A stretch of DNA of 64,000 bases. It comes from Curtobacterium flaccumfaciens. GTDB taxonomy: Bacteria > Actinomycetota > Actinomycetes > Actinomycetales > Microbacteriaceae. Shown piece by piece: positions 41,606-53,149 of the stretch. The notes under the pieces are model-generated. The model was not told the DNA's origin. It ran no database searches and saw only the letters and a list, made by a program, of their open reading frames with translations. The stretch lies in contig CP121450.1 of NCBI GenBank assembly GCA_029689965.1, positions 2,604,001-2,668,000 on the forward strand, in the 5' to 3' direction. Numbering within the stretch: position 1 is the stretch's first letter; every line of letters begins with the position of its first letter. The translations under genes and the position numbers were made by a program.

Positions 41606-43647
41606 TCATGTGGGCAGGTGCGGACCGTCCGGACTCGCCTGTGGGAGCCGGACCGCGCCTCCAGGCAGGCTCTGGGTGACCACGTCGGCGACGTCCGTCG
41701 CCGGATCGGCGGACGGCGTCGGCTCCGGCGCGCTCGTCGGCTCCGGCGCGCTCGTCGGTGTCTGTGCGAGCTTCGTGACGACCGCCTGTGCCGTCGCCGG
41801 ACCGACGCCCGGGACCGCGCCGATCTCCTCCGCGGTGGCCTCGCGCAGCCGCGCGACCGAGCCGAAGTGCTTGAGCAGCGCGTTGACCCGCGTCGGACCG
41901 AGCCCGGGGATCTCGGACAGGCGCGACCGCACGTCGCGCTTCCGCCGGGTGCGCTGGTGCGTGATCGCGAAGCGGTGCGCCTCGTCACGGATGCGCTGGA
42001 TGAGGAACAGCGCCTCGGAGTTGCGGGGCAGGATCACCGGGAAGTCGTCGTCGGGCAGCCGAAGCTCCTCGAGCCGCTTCGCGATCCCCACGAGCGCGAC
42101 GTCGTGCACCCCGGCCTCGTCCATCGCACGCTTCGCGGCCTGCACCTGCGGCTGACCGCCGTCGACGATCAGCAGTTGCGGACGGTACGCGAAGCGCTTC
42201 GTCGGCTTGGATCCCTCGACGACCTCGTCGCTCGTGACGTCCGGCACGTCCGGCACCGCGGCGTCCTCGTCGAGACGCGCCAGACGACGCGTGAGCACCT
42301 GGTACATGCTGTCGGTGTCGTCGGTGGTCTCGGCGATCGTGTAGCGGCGGTACTGGTCCTTGCGGGGCAGACCGTCCTCGAACACGACCATCGAGGCGAC
42401 GACGTTCGTGCCCTGCAGGTGCGAGATGTCGTAGCACTCCATCCGCAGCGGCGCCTCGGTCATGCCGAGGGCGTCCTGGATGTCCGCCAGGGCAGCGGAC
42501 CGCGTGGTGTAGTCGGCGCTCCGCTTGGTCTTGTAGAGCATCAACGCCTGCGCAGCGTTCTGCGCGGCTGTCCGGGCGAGGCCCGCCCGGTCGCCGCGCT
42601 GCGCGGTGCTGAGCTTCGTCCCGCGTCCGCCCCGCCGTTCGCTGAGCCACTGCTGGAGCGCGTCGGCGTCCTCGGGGAGGTCGGGCACCACGACCTCGCG
42701 CGGGGGCTCCTCGGTCGTCGCGTACTGGCCCTGCACGATCTGCTCGATGAGGTCGCCCGTCGAGATGTCGAGCTCCTTGTCCACCACCCAGCCGCGCACA
42801 CCGCGGATGCGACCACCCCGCACCGAGAACAGCTGCACCGCGGCCGCGAGCTCGTCCTCGGCGATGCCGAAGAGGTCGAGGTCGACGGAGTCACGGAGCA
42901 CCACTGCCGACTTCTCCAGTACGGCTTCGAGCGCCTCGACCTGGTCGCGGAACCTCGCCGCCTGCTCGTACTGCATCGCGTCGGCCGAGGCGGCCATGCG
43001 CTGCCGGAGCTGCGTGATCACCCGGCGGTCGTAGCTGCCCATGAACCGGACGAACTCCTCGACCATCGCACGGTGCTCGGCGATCGTGACCTTCTGGGAG
43101 CACGGGCCGCCGCACTTGCCGATCTGCCCGGGGAAGCACGGCTTGCCGGTCTGCATCGCCTTCTTGTACGACGAGTCGGAGCAGGTGCGGATCGGGAACA
43201 CCTTGATCATCAGGTCGATGGTGTCGTGCACCGCCCAGATCTTCGGGTACGGCCCGAAGTACTTCGCGCCCTTGATCTTCCGGTTCCGGGTGACCATCAC
43301 CCGCGGGGCCTCTTCCCCATGGTGATCGCCATGTACGGGTACGACTTGTCGTCACGGAACTTGACGTTGAACGGCGGATCGAACTCCTTGATCCACGTGT
43401 ACTCGAGCTGCAGCGCCTCGATCTCGGAGCCGACCGTCGTCCACTCGACGCTCCGTGCCGTCAGCGCCATCCGCCGGGTGCGCTCGTGGAGCGTGGCCAG
43501 CGGTGCGAAGTAGTTGCTCAGCCTGGCTCGGAGGTTCTTCGCCTTGCCGACGTAGAGCACCCGGCCGGCCTCGTCGCGCCAGCGGTAGACGCCGGGGTCG
43601 GTCGGGATCTCCCCCGCCTTCGGACGCCACGAGACGGTGTCCGCCAC
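41606..43647 (-). CDS. uvrC: Excinuclease ABC subunit C (frameshifted)
   Basis: Nuclease making the dual incisions in nucleotide excision repair, about 680 residues after repair. N-terminal GIY-YIG domain ([21 protein letters not shown]), UVR motif near 200-235, RNase H-like domain with [11 protein letters not shown], and helix-hairpin-helix motifs around [20 protein letters not shown] is missing at 43315-43318; repair gives [12 protein letters not shown]. After the last HhH the tail has a SAPEPT repeat, then residues encoded by a GCCTGGAGGCGCG repeat element. GTG start directly after uvrA. Confidence 0.95.
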
Positions 43648-46600
43648 CTACCGCGCACCCGCCTTCTGCTTGGCCTGTTCCTGGGTCGCCTGCTTCTGGG
43701 ACGCCTGCCGAGCGCCGACCGCCTGCTCCTTGCCGACCCGCGCGTCCTGCGCGTCGAAGATCTCGCGAAGGAACACCCCGGTGTGACTCTCCGGCACGTC
43801 GGCGACCTGCTCGGGCGTGCCCGTCGCGAGCACCGTACCGCCGCCCGAACCGCCCTCGGGCCCCATGTCGATGAGCCAGTCGGCGGACTTGATCACATCG
43901 AGGTTGTGCTCGATCGTGATGACCGTGTTCCCCTTGTCGACCAGGCTCTGCAGCACGAGGAGGAGCTTCCGGACGTCCTCGAAGTGCAGACCCGTCGTGG
44001 GCTCGTCGAGCACGTAGACGGTCCGGCCGTTCGACCGGCGCTGCAGCTCCGTCGCGAGCTTCACGCGCTGGGCCTCGCCGCCGGAGAGAGTCGTCGCGCT
44101 CTGCCCGAGCCGGACGTACCCGAGGCCGACGTCGACGAGCGTCTGCATGTACCGGTGGATCGCCGAGATCGGCTCGAAGAACTCGGCTGCCTCGCTGATC
44201 GGCATGTCGAGGACCTCGGAGATGTCCTTGCCCTTGTAGTGCACCTGCAGCGTCTCGCGGTTGTACCGGGCGCCGCCACAGACCTCGCACGCGACGTAGA
44301 CGTCGGGCAGGAAGTTCATCTCGATCTTGATCGTGCCGTCGCCCGAGCAGTTCTCGCAGCGGCCGCCCTTGACGTTGAAGCTGAAGCGTCCGGGCTGGTA
44401 GCCGCGCGCCTTGGCCTCGGGCGTCTCCGCGAACAGCTGCCGGATGCGGTCGAACACGCCCGTGTACGTCGCCGGGTTCGAACGCGGCGTGCGGCCGATG
44501 GGTGCCTGGTCGACGTGCACGACCTTGTCCAGCTGGTCGAGCCCCTTGACACGCGTGTGCTTGCCCGCGATGTGCCGGGCACCGTTGAGCTGGTTGGCGA
44601 GCACCTTGTACAGGATGTCGTTGACGAGCGTCGACTTGCCGGAGCCGCTGACGCCGGTGACCGCGGTGAAGACACCGAGCGGGAAGTCCGCGTCGATCGA
44701 CTTGAGGTTGTTCGCGCGTGCGCCCTGCACGCTGATCGTGCGCTTGAGGTTCACCTTGCGGCGCTTCGCCGGGACCTCGATCGCGCGACGACCGGCCAGG
44801 TAGTCACCCGTGATGGAGTCGCGGTTCTCGATGATCCCCTCGTACGAGCCGGAGTGCACGACGTTGCCGCCGTTGACACCCGCGCCCGGGCCGATGTCGA
44901 CCACCCAGTCCGCCGTGCGGATGGTGTCCTCGTCGTGCTCGACGACGATGAGGGTGTTGCCGAGGTCCTTGAGCTTCACGAGCGTGTCGATCAGTCGCCG
45001 GTTGTCCCGCTGGTGCAGACCGATGCTCGGCTCGTCGAGGACGTAGAGCACGCCGGTCAGCCCGGAACCGATCTGGGTGGCCAGTCGGATGCGCTGCGCC
45101 TCGCCACCGGACAGTCCGCCGGCGCCGCGCGCGAGCGTGAGGTAGTTGAGGCCGACCTCGAGCAGGAACTCGAGCCGTGCCCGGATCTCGCGGAGCACCG
45201 CCGCTGCGATGTGCGCTTCGCGGTCGGTCAGCGTGAGGCTCTCCATGAACGCGTACGCGTTGTCGAGCGACAGGTCGGTGACGTCGGCGATGCTCCGACC
45301 GTCGACCGTGACCGCGAGGACCTCGGGCTTGAGGCGCGTGCCGTCGCACACGGGGCACGGTACCTCGCGCAGGTACCCCTGGAAACGCTGCCGCTGCGAG
45401 TCGGACTCGGCCTCGGCGAACTTCCGCTCGATGTACGGCATGACGCCCTCGAACCCGCTCGTGTACCGCATCTCGCGGCCGAACCGGTTGCGCCAGGACA
45501 CCGACACCTGGAAGTCCTTGCCGGTGAGGATCGCCGCCTGCACCGATGCGTCGAGCCGGTTCCACGGTGTGTCCAGGTCGAACCCGAGGTCCTTCCCGAG
45601 CCCCGCGAGGAGCTTCTCGAAGTACGAGTACAGCCCGCTCGTCCCGGTCCACGGCAGCAGCACGCCGTCGCGCAGGGACGCCTCCGGGTCGCCGAGCACG
45701 AGATCCGGGTCGACCGACATGCGCGTCCCGAGACCAGAGCACTCCGGGCAGGCGCCGAACGGCGCGTTGAACGAGAAGGTGCGGGGCTCGATCTCGGTGA
45801 GCGCGAGCGGGTGGTTGTTCGGGCAGGAGAGGTTCTCGGAGTAGGTCCGGACGGCCCCGGGCCCCTCGGCGTCGACGAGGTCGATCGCGACCGTGCCGTC
45901 GGTCAGCCGCAGCGCCGTCTCGAGCGAGTCAGTGAGGCGGCCGAGGATGTCCTCGTTCGCGACGAGGCGGTCGACGATCACCGAGATGTCGTGCTTGACC
46001 TGCTTCTTGAGCTTCGGCGGGTCGTTGAGCTGGATGCGCTCCCCGTCGACGATCGCACGCGCGTACCCGGAGGCGGCCAGCTCCTGGAAGAGGTCGACGA
46101 ACTCGCCCTTCTTCTTCGAGATGACGGGCGCGAGCACCTGGAAGCGCGTGCCGGACTCGAACTGCATGAGCTGGTCGGCGATCTGCTGCACGCTCTGCTT
46201 GCTGATCACCTCGCCGCACACGGGGCAGTGCGGCACACCGATCCGTGCCCAGAGCAGGCGCATGTAGTCGTAGACCTCGGTGATGGTGCCCACCGTGGAC
46301 CGCGGATTGCGGTTCGTCGACTTCTGGTCGATCGACACGGCGGGCGAGAGCCCTTCGATGAAGTCGACGTCCGGGCGGTCGACCTGCCCGAGGAACTGCC
46401 GCGCGTACGCGGACAGCGACTCGACGTAGCGACGCTGTCCCTCCGCGAAGATCGTGTCGAACGCCAGGGAGGACTTGCCGGACCCGGACAGGCCGGTGAA
46501 CACGACGAGCGAGTCGCGCGGGATCTCGAGGTCGACGTCGCGCAGGTTGTGCACGCGTGCGCCCCGCACGCTGAGCGTGGAGGTGCTGTGCGGTGCCGTC

Positions 46601-46683
46601 CCGCCGGGGAGGTGGAGGTCTGCGGGCTCGCCGAAGGCGTTCCGGCCCGACGTCGAGGTGCCGCGGTCAGAGGTGATGGTCAT
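43648..46683 (-). CDS. uvrA: Excinuclease ABC subunit A
   Basis: Intact 1011-residue damage-sensing ATPase. Two ABC modules with Walker [18 protein letters not shown] and [15 protein letters not shown], signatures [12 protein letters not shown] and [12 protein letters not shown], and zinc-finger cysteines CPVCGEVIS and [11 protein letters not shown]...CEVCGG. A C-terminal Gln/Lys/Ala repeat ([13 protein letters not shown]) precedes the stop. Start follows a TAGAAT box by 8 nt. Followed directly by uvrC. Confidence 0.98.
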   Translation of the reverse strand: MTITSDRGTSTSGRNAFGEPADLHLPGGTAPHSTSTLSVRGARVHNLRDVDLEIPRDSLVVFTGLSGSGKSSLAFDTIFAEGQRRYVESLSAYARQFLGQVDRPDVDFIEGLSPAVSIDQKSTNRNPRSTVGTITEVYDYMRLLWARIGVPHCPVCGEVISKQSVQQIADQLMQFESGTRFQVLAPVISKKKGEFVDLFQELAASGYARAIVDGERIQLNDPPKLKKQVKHDISVIVDRLVANEDILGRLTDSLETALRLTDGTVAIDLVDAEGPGAVRTYSENLSCPNNHPLALTEIEPRTFSFNAPFGACPECSGLGTRMSVDPDLVLGDPEASLRDGVLLPWTGTSGLYSYFEKLLAGLGKDLGFDLDTPWNRLDASVQAAILTGKDFQVSVSWRNRFGREMRYTSGFEGVMPYIERKFAEAESDSQRQRFQGYLREVPCPVCDGTRLKPEVLAVTVDGRSIADVTDLSLDNAYAFMESLTLTDREAHIAAAVLREIRARLEFLLEVGLNYLTLARGAGGLSGGEAQRIRLATQIGSGLTGVLYVLDEPSIGLHQRDNRRLIDTLVKLKDLGNTLIVVEHDEDTIRTADWVVDIGPGAGVNGGNVVHSGSYEGIIENRDSITGDYLAGRRAIEVPAKRRKVNLKRTISVQGARANNLKSIDADFPLGVFTAVTGVSGSGKSTLVNDILYKVLANQLNGARHIAGKHTRVKGLDQLDKVVHVDQAPIGRTPRSNPATYTGVFDRIRQLFAETPEAKARGYQPGRFSFNVKGGRCENCSGDGTIKIEMNFLPDVYVACEVCGGARYNRETLQVHYKGKDISEVLDMPISEAAEFFEPISAIHRYMQTLVDVGLGYVRLGQSATTLSGGEAQRVKLATELQRRSNGRTVYVLDEPTTGLHFEDVRKLLLVLQSLVDKGNTVITIEHNLDVIKSADWLIDMGPEGGSGGGTVLATGTPEQVADVPESHTGVFLREIFDAQDARVGKEQAVGARQASQKQATQEQAKQKAGAR

Positions 46684-46691
46684 CGTCGTCG

Positions 46692-46697
46692 ATTCTA
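46692..46697 (-). promoter_or_regulatory. -10 box of uvrA, leaderless type
   Basis: TAGAAT on the minus strand, 8 nt before ATG 46683. No SOS-box-like palindrome (LexA type GAAC-GTTC) was recognised next to it. Confidence 0.5.
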
Positions 46698-46731
46698 CGA
46701 AGCGGCACCGACATTCGGCCGCGATGGACGG

Positions 46732-47658
46732 TCAGACGAGTGCGTCGAGAGCGAACGCGAGCCCCGCGGCCCGCTCGCTGGCCGCCCAGAGCCGCGCGGC
46801 CTCAGCTCGGTCGTGGGCTCGCGGCTCGGCCCGGACCACGGCAGCCGGACCCCGGAGCTGCATCCAGCCGCCGGGCCCCGAGTACTCGCCCGAGCGCACG
46901 TCGTCCCCGACCGTGGCGTGCACGAGCGGTGCGGCTCCGGCGTCCTTCCCTTGGGCGTACCACCGTTGCGCCGGACGGGTCAACGCCGGTTCGGAACGCG
47001 AGGGCTCGACGTCCGGCCGGTCGGGCGCGAGGAGGTCGAGCGACAGGCCCGGGTGCGCGACCACGCTGGCGACCCGGGAGCCGGCGTCAGCGAGGCGCTG
47101 CGCGAGTTCGAACCCGAAGAGCATCACCGCGAGCTTGCTCCGGCCGTACTGCCGGTAGCTCGAGTAGTGGCCCGCCCGGAGCGGATCCGCCCGGTCGAGC
47201 CGGGCCCAGCGGTGCGCGATCGAACCGAGGTGCACCACGCGGCCGGCACGACGCTCGAGCAGCGGGAGCGTGCGTGCCGTCCACGCGAAGTGGCCGAGGT
47301 GGTTCGTTCCCATCTGCACTTCGGCGCCCTGCGCCGTGGTCCGCATCGCGGCGGAACCGACGACGCCGGCGTTGTTCACGATCGCGTCCACTCCGTCCGG
47401 CTCGAGCCGGGCCAGCTCGTCGGCCGCCGCGTGCACGCTGTCGAGGTCGGCGAGATCGAGGTGCACGTGCGCGAGGTCGACGTGGTCGACGTGGCGTCGG
47501 ATGCTCCGCTCGGCGGACGCCGCACGGTCGGCGTTCCGCGTCGCGAGCACAACGCGGTGTCCGGCGGCCGCCAGCTGTTCGGCCGCGAAGTACCCGAGCC
47601 CGGAGCTCGCACCCGTGACGACGACGGTGCGCGCACCGGAGCGTGGGTCAGCGGACAT
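46732..47658 (-). CDS. Short-chain dehydrogenase/reductase
   Basis: Intact 308-residue SDR. Cofactor loop [22 protein letters not shown] (about 90), and the catalytic YGRSKLA tyrosine-lysine pair within [10 protein letters not shown], typical of retinol-dehydrogenase-like and protochlorophyllide-reductase-like SDRs acting on hydrophobic substrates. Its ATG overlaps the 3' end of uvrB by 11 bases, so it is co-translated with uvrB. Its role beside the repair genes is unknown. Confidence 0.85.
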   Translation of the reverse strand: MSADPRSGARTVVVTGASSGLGYFAAEQLAAAGHRVVLATRNADRAASAERSIRRHVDHVDLAHVHLDLADLDSVHAAADELARLEPDGVDAIVNNAGVVGSAAMRTTAQGAEVQMGTNHLGHFAWTARTLPLLERRAGRVVHLGSIAHRWARLDRADPLRAGHYSSYRQYGRSKLAVMLFGFELAQRLADAGSRVASVVAHPGLSLDLLAPDRPDVEPSRSEPALTRPAQRWYAQGKDAGAAPLVHATVGDDVRSGEYSGPGGWMQLRGPAAVVRAEPRAHDRAEAARLWAASERAAGLAFALDALV

Positions 47659-49732
47659 GGCCGGCGGACTCCATCTGGCGCAGCGCCTTCTTGAGGTCCT
47701 GCACCTCGTCGCGGAGTCGCGCCGCAAGCTCGAACTTCAGCTCGGCAGCAGCCTGCAGCATCTGGTCGTTGAGGTCCGCGATGGTCGCCTCGAGCTGGGT
47801 CGCGCCCTCTCCCGCGATGCCTTCGCGCTTCAGGTTCGGCGTCGGGGAGCGTCGGCCGTCGGCAGCCGGGCGTCCCTCGAGCAGTGCCCTGGTGTCGTCG
47901 TTCTCCCGCGCGAGGACCTCGGTGATGTCGGCGATCTTCTTGCGCAGCGGCTGCGGGTCGATGCCGTGTTCGAGGTTGTAGGCGACCTGCTTCTCGCGAC
48001 GCCGGTCGGTCTCCTCGATCGCGTTCCGCATCGAGTCGGTCATGGTGTCGGCGTACATGAGCACCTGGCCGGAGACGTTGCGGGCGGCACGACCGATCGT
48101 CTGGATGAGCGACGTCGACGAGCGGAGGAAGCCTTCCTTGTCGGCGTCGAGGATCGCGACGAGGGAGACCTCGGGTAGGTCGAGGCCCTCGCGGAGCAGG
48201 TTGATGCCGACGAGGACGTCGTACACGCCCTGACGCAGCTCGGTGAGGAGTTCGACGCGCTTCAGGGTGTCGACGTCGGAGTGCAGGTAGCGCACCCGCA
48301 CACCGGCGTTCCCGAGGAAGTCGGTGAGTTCCTCGGCCATGCGCTTGGTCAGGGTGGTCACGAGGACGCGCTCGTCCTTCTCCACCCGCTGCTGGATCTC
48401 CTCGAGCAGGTCGTCGATCTGGCCGTCGCTCGGCTTCACCACGATCTCCGGGTCCACCAGTCCGGTCGGTCGGATGATCTGCTCGACGACGCTGTCGGTC
48501 ACGCCGAGCTCGTACCGGCCCGGGGTCGCGGACAGGTAGACCTTCTGCCCGGAACGCTCGAGGAACTCCTCCCACGTCAGCGGCCGGTTGTCGAGCGCGC
48601 TCGGCAGGCGGAACCCGTGCTCGACGAGCGTGCGCTTGCGGGACGCGTCGCCCTCGTACATCGCGCCGATCTGCGGCACGGTGACGTGCGACTCGTCGAT
48701 CACGATGAGCAGGTCGTCCGGGAAGAAGTCGAGCAGGCAGTGCGGCGGCTCGCCCGCTGCCCTGCCGTCCATGTGCCGGGAGTAGTTCTCGATGCCCGAG
48801 CAGAACCCGATCTGCTCCATCATCTCGATGTCGAACGTGGTTCGCATGCGCAGCCGCTGCGCCTCGAGCAGTTTGCCCTGCCCCTCGAGCTCGGCCAGGC
48901 GTTCGGCGAGCTTGTCCTTGATGGAGGCGATCGCGCGGTGCATGACCTCGGTGTCGGCGACGTAGTGGGATGCCGGGAAGATGGAGACCGCGGGCATGTC
49001 ATCGATCACGTTCCCGGTGAGCGGGTGCAGGTACGAGAGCGCTTCGACCTCGTCCCCGAACATCTCGATGCGGATCGCGTGCTCTTCGTACATCGGGATG
49101 ATCTCGAGGGTGTCGCCGCGGACGCGGAAGGTGCCGCGGGCGAAGTCGACGTCGTTTCGCTGGTACTGCATCGCGACGAACTTGCGGACGAGCTGGTCGC
49201 GCGAGATCGTCTGTCCGACGTGCAACGCCACCGAGGCGTTCATGTACTGCTCCGGCGTCCCGAGGCCGTAGATGCAGGAGACGGTCGAGACGACCACGAC
49301 GTCGCGCCGGCTCAGCAGCGAGTTCGTCGTCGAGTGACGGAGCCGCTCGACCTCGGCGTTGACCGAGGAGTCCTTCTCGATGAAGGTGTCCGTCTGCGGG
49401 ACGTACGCCTCGGGCTGGTAGTAGTCGTAGTACGACACGAAGTACTCGACGGCGTTGTTCGGCAGCAGGCCGCGGAACTCGTTGGCGAGCTGCGCAGCGA
49501 GCGTCTTGTTGTGCGCGAGCACGAGCGTCGGCCGCTGCACCTGCTCGATGAGCCACGCGGTCGTCGCCGACTTGCCGGTCCCGGTCGCGCCGAGGAGCAC
49601 CACGTCGGTCTCACCGGCGTTGATCCGGCCGGCGAGTTCGGCGATCGCCGCGGGCTGGTCGCCGCTCGGCGAGTACTCGCTGATGACCTCGAACGGGCGG
49701 ACCGCGCGGGTGGGCTCGATTGACACTGCCAT
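47648..49732 (-). CDS. uvrB: Excinuclease ABC subunit B
   Basis: Intact 694-residue helicase-like subunit. Walker [16 protein letters not shown], beta-hairpin region [26 protein letters not shown]-like VIDESHVT, C-terminal helicase motif QTIGRAARN and the UVR motif near the end ([25 protein letters not shown]). ATG 49732 follows a TACCGT box by 7 nt. Confidence 0.98.
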   Translation of the reverse strand: MAVSIEPTRAVRPFEVISEYSPSGDQPAAIAELAGRINAGETDVVLLGATGTGKSATTAWLIEQVQRPTLVLAHNKTLAAQLANEFRGLLPNNAVEYFVSYYDYYQPEAYVPQTDTFIEKDSSVNAEVERLRHSTTNSLLSRRDVVVVSTVSCIYGLGTPEQYMNASVALHVGQTISRDQLVRKFVAMQYQRNDVDFARGTFRVRGDTLEIIPMYEEHAIRIEMFGDEVEALSYLHPLTGNVIDDMPAVSIFPASHYVADTEVMHRAIASIKDKLAERLAELEGQGKLLEAQRLRMRTTFDIEMMEQIGFCSGIENYSRHMDGRAAGEPPHCLLDFFPDDLLIVIDESHVTVPQIGAMYEGDASRKRTLVEHGFRLPSALDNRPLTWEEFLERSGQKVYLSATPGRYELGVTDSVVEQIIRPTGLVDPEIVVKPSDGQIDDLLEEIQQRVEKDERVLVTTLTKRMAEELTDFLGNAGVRVRYLHSDVDTLKRVELLTELRQGVYDVLVGINLLREGLDLPEVSLVAILDADKEGFLRSSTSLIQTIGRAARNVSGQVLMYADTMTDSMRNAIEETDRRREKQVAYNLEHGIDPQPLRKKIADITEVLARENDDTRALLEGRPAADGRRSPTPNLKREGIAGEGATQLEATIADLNDQMLQAAAELKFELAARLRDEVQDLKKALRQMESAGHVR

Positions 49733-49739
49733 GCCAGCA

Positions 49740-49745
49740 ACGGTA
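49740..49745 (-). promoter_or_regulatory. -10 box of uvrB, leaderless type
   Basis: TACCGT on the minus strand then TGCTGGC then ATG 49732. Confidence 0.5.
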
Positions 49746-49889
49746 GTCGGCACCCCTGACACCGCGGCCGCGTGCTCGCGCAGGGCGTATGGTCCACCGC
49801 AGGCAGTCTCAAAGACGGCTGATAGGGAGGCGGAATAGCCTCCCATCCGTTCAGCAACCCGATACGTTCTCACTCCCCGAAGAGGCCCC

Positions 49890-51219
49890 ATGACGACGGC
49901 GACCCCCGCCGCACCGACGAAGGGCACTCCGCTCCGCGGGCGCATCCGCGGACGAGTGCTCATCCTCCTGTGCTGCATGTACGCGATCTCGTACATCGAC
50001 CGCACGAACATCTCCACCGCGCTCCCCCACATCACCGAGGACTTCGGCTTCAACGAGACGACCGCGGGGCTCATCGTCTCCGCGTTCGCGCTGCCGTACG
50101 CCCTGCTCCAGGTCTTCGGCGGGACCATCGCTGAGAAGTTCGGGCCGCGGAAGGCACTGTTCGTCATCACCGTGATCTGGGGTGTGGCCACGCTGTGGAC
50201 CGGGTTCTCGGTCGGCTTCTGGACCCTCTTCGCCGCGCGCGCGCTCCTCGGTCTGAGCGAGGCGGCCGCGTTCCCCGCCGCCACGCAGGCGATGAGCCGC
50301 TGGATCCCGCGCGACCGCAACGGCTTCGCCCAGGGTGTCGTGCACTCGGCGGCGCGACTGGGCAACGCCCTCGCGCCGCTCCTCGTCGCGTGGGTGATCG
50401 GCGCCACGGGCAACTGGCGTTGGGCGTTCTTCGCGACGGCCGTCCTGTCGATCGCTTGGGCGATCGTCTGGTTCGTCTGGTTCCGGGACAAGCCCGAGGA
50501 CTCCTCCGGCATCAAGCGCGTCGAGCTCGCCGAGCTCCCGCCCGTCGAGACCCGCGCGACCCGGCCCCCGGTGCCGTGGCGCACGCTGGCGCGGCAGATC
50601 CTGCCGGTCACCTTCGTCGACTTCGGCTACGGCTGGGTGCTCTGGGTGTTCCTCACCTGGATCCCGACCTTCCTCAGCGACACCTACGGCCTGCCGATCA
50701 GCAAGTTCGCGCTCTTCACGACCCTGGTCCTGCTCGCGGGCGTCGTCGGGGACACCGTCGGCGGCATGCTGAGCGACCGCATCATCCACCGCGGCGGCAA
50801 CACCCGGAACGCCCGCCGGATCGTGCTCGTCATCGGCCTGGGTGGCTCGCTCGTCTGCCTGCTCCCCCTCGTCATCGGGCAGGGGCTCGTCGTCGCGACG
50901 ATCTCCCTCGCCCTGTCGTTCTTCTTCCTCGAGCTTCTGCAACGCGAACCTCTGGGCGATCCCCATGGACGTCGCTCCCCAGTGGTCGGGCACCGCGTCG
51001 GGGTTCATGAACACCGGCTTCGGCATCGCCGGCGTCATCTCGCCGATCGTGTTCGGTGCGCTCATCGACGCCTCCGGGTGGCAGCTACCGTTCGCGCTCT
51101 CGTGCGTGCTGCTCGCCGCGGCGGCGGTCGTCGCGTGGGTCATGAAGCCGCAACGCCTCACGATGACGGACGGCGTGCTCGAGGTCGGCACACCGAAGGC
51201 CGAGCAGCACTCGGCCTGA
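49890..51219 (+). CDS. MFS transporter, anion:cation symporter type (frameshifted)
   Basis: Twelve-helix permease of about 442 residues. The N-terminal [18 protein letters not shown] and [20 protein letters not shown] are typical of the ACS family that imports organic acids such as sugar acids, phthalate or tartrate. Loop 2-3 has [15 protein letters not shown]. An extra T in GAGCTTCTG near 50936 breaks helix 10; expected [26 protein letters not shown] before ATG, TACGTT near 49862 as possible -10. The substrate is not predictable. Confidence 0.87.
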
Positions 51220-51808
51220 CCCCCACCCCTCCTCGCCCGCTCCCGTCGCCCCGGCGCGAGCGGGCGAAACACGCCCGCGCCAGGGCTCCGACCGCACGCA
51301 CTCCGCCCGCTCGCACCCCACCGGCCGGAGGCGCGGTGCCAGCCCGCCCGCGCCTCCAGGCCGCAAGCACGCGAGCCGGCGAAACACGTCTCCGCCACCA
51401 CCCGCACCGCACGCCAACCGCCCGCTCGCCACTGCCCCGCAGCTCCCGCACGCTCCGCCACGCTCCTCCACGCTCCGCGAGCGGGCGAAACACATTCCCG
51501 CCACCACCCGAACCGCACGCCAACCGCCCGCTCGCCACCGCCCCGCAGCTCCCGCACGCTCCGCCACGCTTCGCCAGCGGGCGAAACACGTTCCCGCGAG
51601 CGCTCGGACCGCACCCGTTCCGTCCGCTCGCGCACCACCGGACTGGAGGCGCGGTGCCAGCCCGCCCGGGCCTCCAGTCCGACACCCGGTCGCCGAAGCG
51701 ACAGGTCCCCTCACCCGCACCACGTTCGTGCCGTCGACGCGACACTGTGCGCGGAACCGCCCAGAGCACACTGTCGCTTTCGCGACAGCGACAGCCGCCG
51801 CACCCGCG
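51220..51808. other. 589-base convergent gap with hairpin array
   Basis: No gene. Holds four related stem-loop units (51256-51631), two copies of the GGAGGCGCGGTGCCAG repeat (51323-51363, 51641-51680), and smaller GTCGC palindromes around 51735-51800. Confidence 0.8.
51256..51631. repeat. Four-unit tandem stem-loop array with conserved AAACAC
   Basis: Arms GCGAGCGGGCG and CGCCCGCTCGC recur with AAACAC directly after the left arm at 51267, 51382, 51488 and 51583. Spacers of about 37-50 bases carry CCGCCACCACCCG and ACCGCACGCCAACCG in units 2 and 3. Units 2 and 3 are also linked by near-identical CAGCTCCCGCACGCTCCGCCACGCT. Confidence 0.8.
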
Positions 51809-53149
51809 TCAGCGCGCTGCGCGCCGCCCCACGTCGTCTGTCTCCCCGACGAGCCCGTCGTCGGGCTCGACCGGCTCCGGCGACCGCTGCGGCGCCGGAG
51901 CCAGTGCCGCGCGCTTCCGCGCCCGCGCCTCACGCTGCGCCCTCGACGCCAGGGACGGACGCCCGGTCAGCGGCACGCTCAACGGCGTCCACCGGAACAG
52001 CTCCGTCACCGCGACGGACAGCACGAGCACGAGCAGGTACGTCACGAGCGTGAGCCACGGCTTCGGCACGAACCGCTCCAGCCAGCTGTCGCCGTAGAGC
52101 AGGATCCAGATCATGAACGGGTGGCTCAGGAAGATGCCGAACGACCGGTCCGAGCCGTAGTCGATGACCCTCGCGAGCGGACTGCCCGGGCGCCGCCGGT
52201 CGGCCCAGCGCGCACCGATGGCGAGGAAGCCGACGAACACCGCGCCGCTCCAGATCGCCTGGATCGGCTGCAACGGAGTGCCGGCGGCGTACAGCGACTG
52301 GCCGAGCCCGACCTGCAGCGCCCACACACCGAGCGTGAGCACGCCCACCCCGACGAAGCCCCACAGAACCGCGGTCCGGCGGACCCGGATGAACCGGAGG
52401 AACGCGTCGGCGTGGTCGGCTGCGACGGCGCCCGACACGATGAAGAAGACGTACGAGAAGAAGAACTGCTTCTGGTACCCGTGCAGCCACGCGTCGCTCG
52501 CCGGGAAGTACTTGTACCCGGCGAACACGACGAGCTGCACGACGAGCGATGCGACCAGCAGGGCGACGTGGTGCCCGCGCGTCCGCCGGACGAGCCACGT
52601 GATCACCGGCAGGAGCAGGTACACCTGCATCGTGACGAGCAGGAAGTACAGGTGGTACCAGGACACCCCGGTGACGATGCCCTCGGCGTAGGTGCGGACG
52701 AGGTCGGGAACGTCGCCACGCGTCGTCGAACCGAGCAACCACGACGACGCCACGTACACGAACGACCATGCCAGGTACGGCACGCCGACGAGCAGGAAGC
52801 GCTTCGGCCAGAACTGCGCCATCGGACGGGGTCGGAGCGTGTAGCTGTAGACCAGGACGAACGCCGTGAGCGAGAAGAACACCAGGCGGGTGAAGTGCAG
52901 CAGACCGAGCAGCGCGTTCAGCGGGACGTCGTCGGTGGCGACCGTGTGGCTCGTGGTGTGCACGCCGATGACGCACGCGAAGGTGAGGATGCGGAGGACG
53001 TCGACCTCGTACAGGTGCCGGGGCTTGCCCTCGGCGGTGCGCGTGGGCGTCTGTCCGCGCGGCTCGTGTTGCCCGTGCGGTTCGCGCGGCTGGCGCTCGG
53101 GACCGGTCACCGGCAAGCGCTGCGCACGCTCGGGAGCGCCCGCGCTCAC
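51809..53149 (-). CDS. Integral membrane acyltransferase family protein
   Basis: Intact 446-residue protein of the acyltransferase-3 (OafA/WecH-like) family, about ten helices. Early motif YEVDVLRILTFACVIGVHTTSHT contains the Arg/His positions typical of the family; a proline-rich cytoplasmic N-terminus of about 40 residues and a charged C-terminal tail (REARARKRAAL) flank the core. It would O-acylate a cell-surface glycan or lipid. Its GTG overlaps the ligase stop upstream (GTGA). Confidence 0.85.
   Translation of the reverse strand: MSAGAPERAQRLPVTGPERQPREPHGQHEPRGQTPTRTAEGKPRHLYEVDVLRILTFACVIGVHTTSHTVATDDVPLNALLGLLHFTRLVFFSLTAFVLVYSYTLRPRPMAQFWPKRFLLVGVPYLAWSFVYVASSWLLGSTTRGDVPDLVRTYAEGIVTGVSWYHLYFLLVTMQVYLLLPVITWLVRRTRGHHVALLVASLVVQLVVFAGYKYFPASDAWLHGYQKQFFFSYVFFIVSGAVAADHADAFLRFIRVRRTAVLWGFVGVGVLTLGVWALQVGLGQSLYAAGTPLQPIQAIWSGAVFVGFLAIGARWADRRRPGSPLARVIDYGSDRSFGIFLSHPFMIWILLYGDSWLERFVPKPWLTLVTYLLVLVLSVAVTELFRWTPLSVPLTGRPSLASRAQREARARKRAALAPAPQRSPEPVEPDDGLVGETDDVGRRAAR

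Noticed and set aside
46640..46740. SOS (LexA) control site of uvrA
   Set aside because: No clear GAAC-N4-GTTC type palindrome lies near the -10 box, so damage control of this promoter is not supported by what I see.
43486..47694. A 1402-codon open frame antisense to uvrA and the SDR gene
   Set aside because: Same cause: shadow of a strongly coding minus strand. The sequence has no recognisable fold.
51256..51631. CRISPR array
   Set aside because: Units are long, imperfect, self-complementary over their full length and only four in number; spacers are similar to each other, and no cas gene is near.
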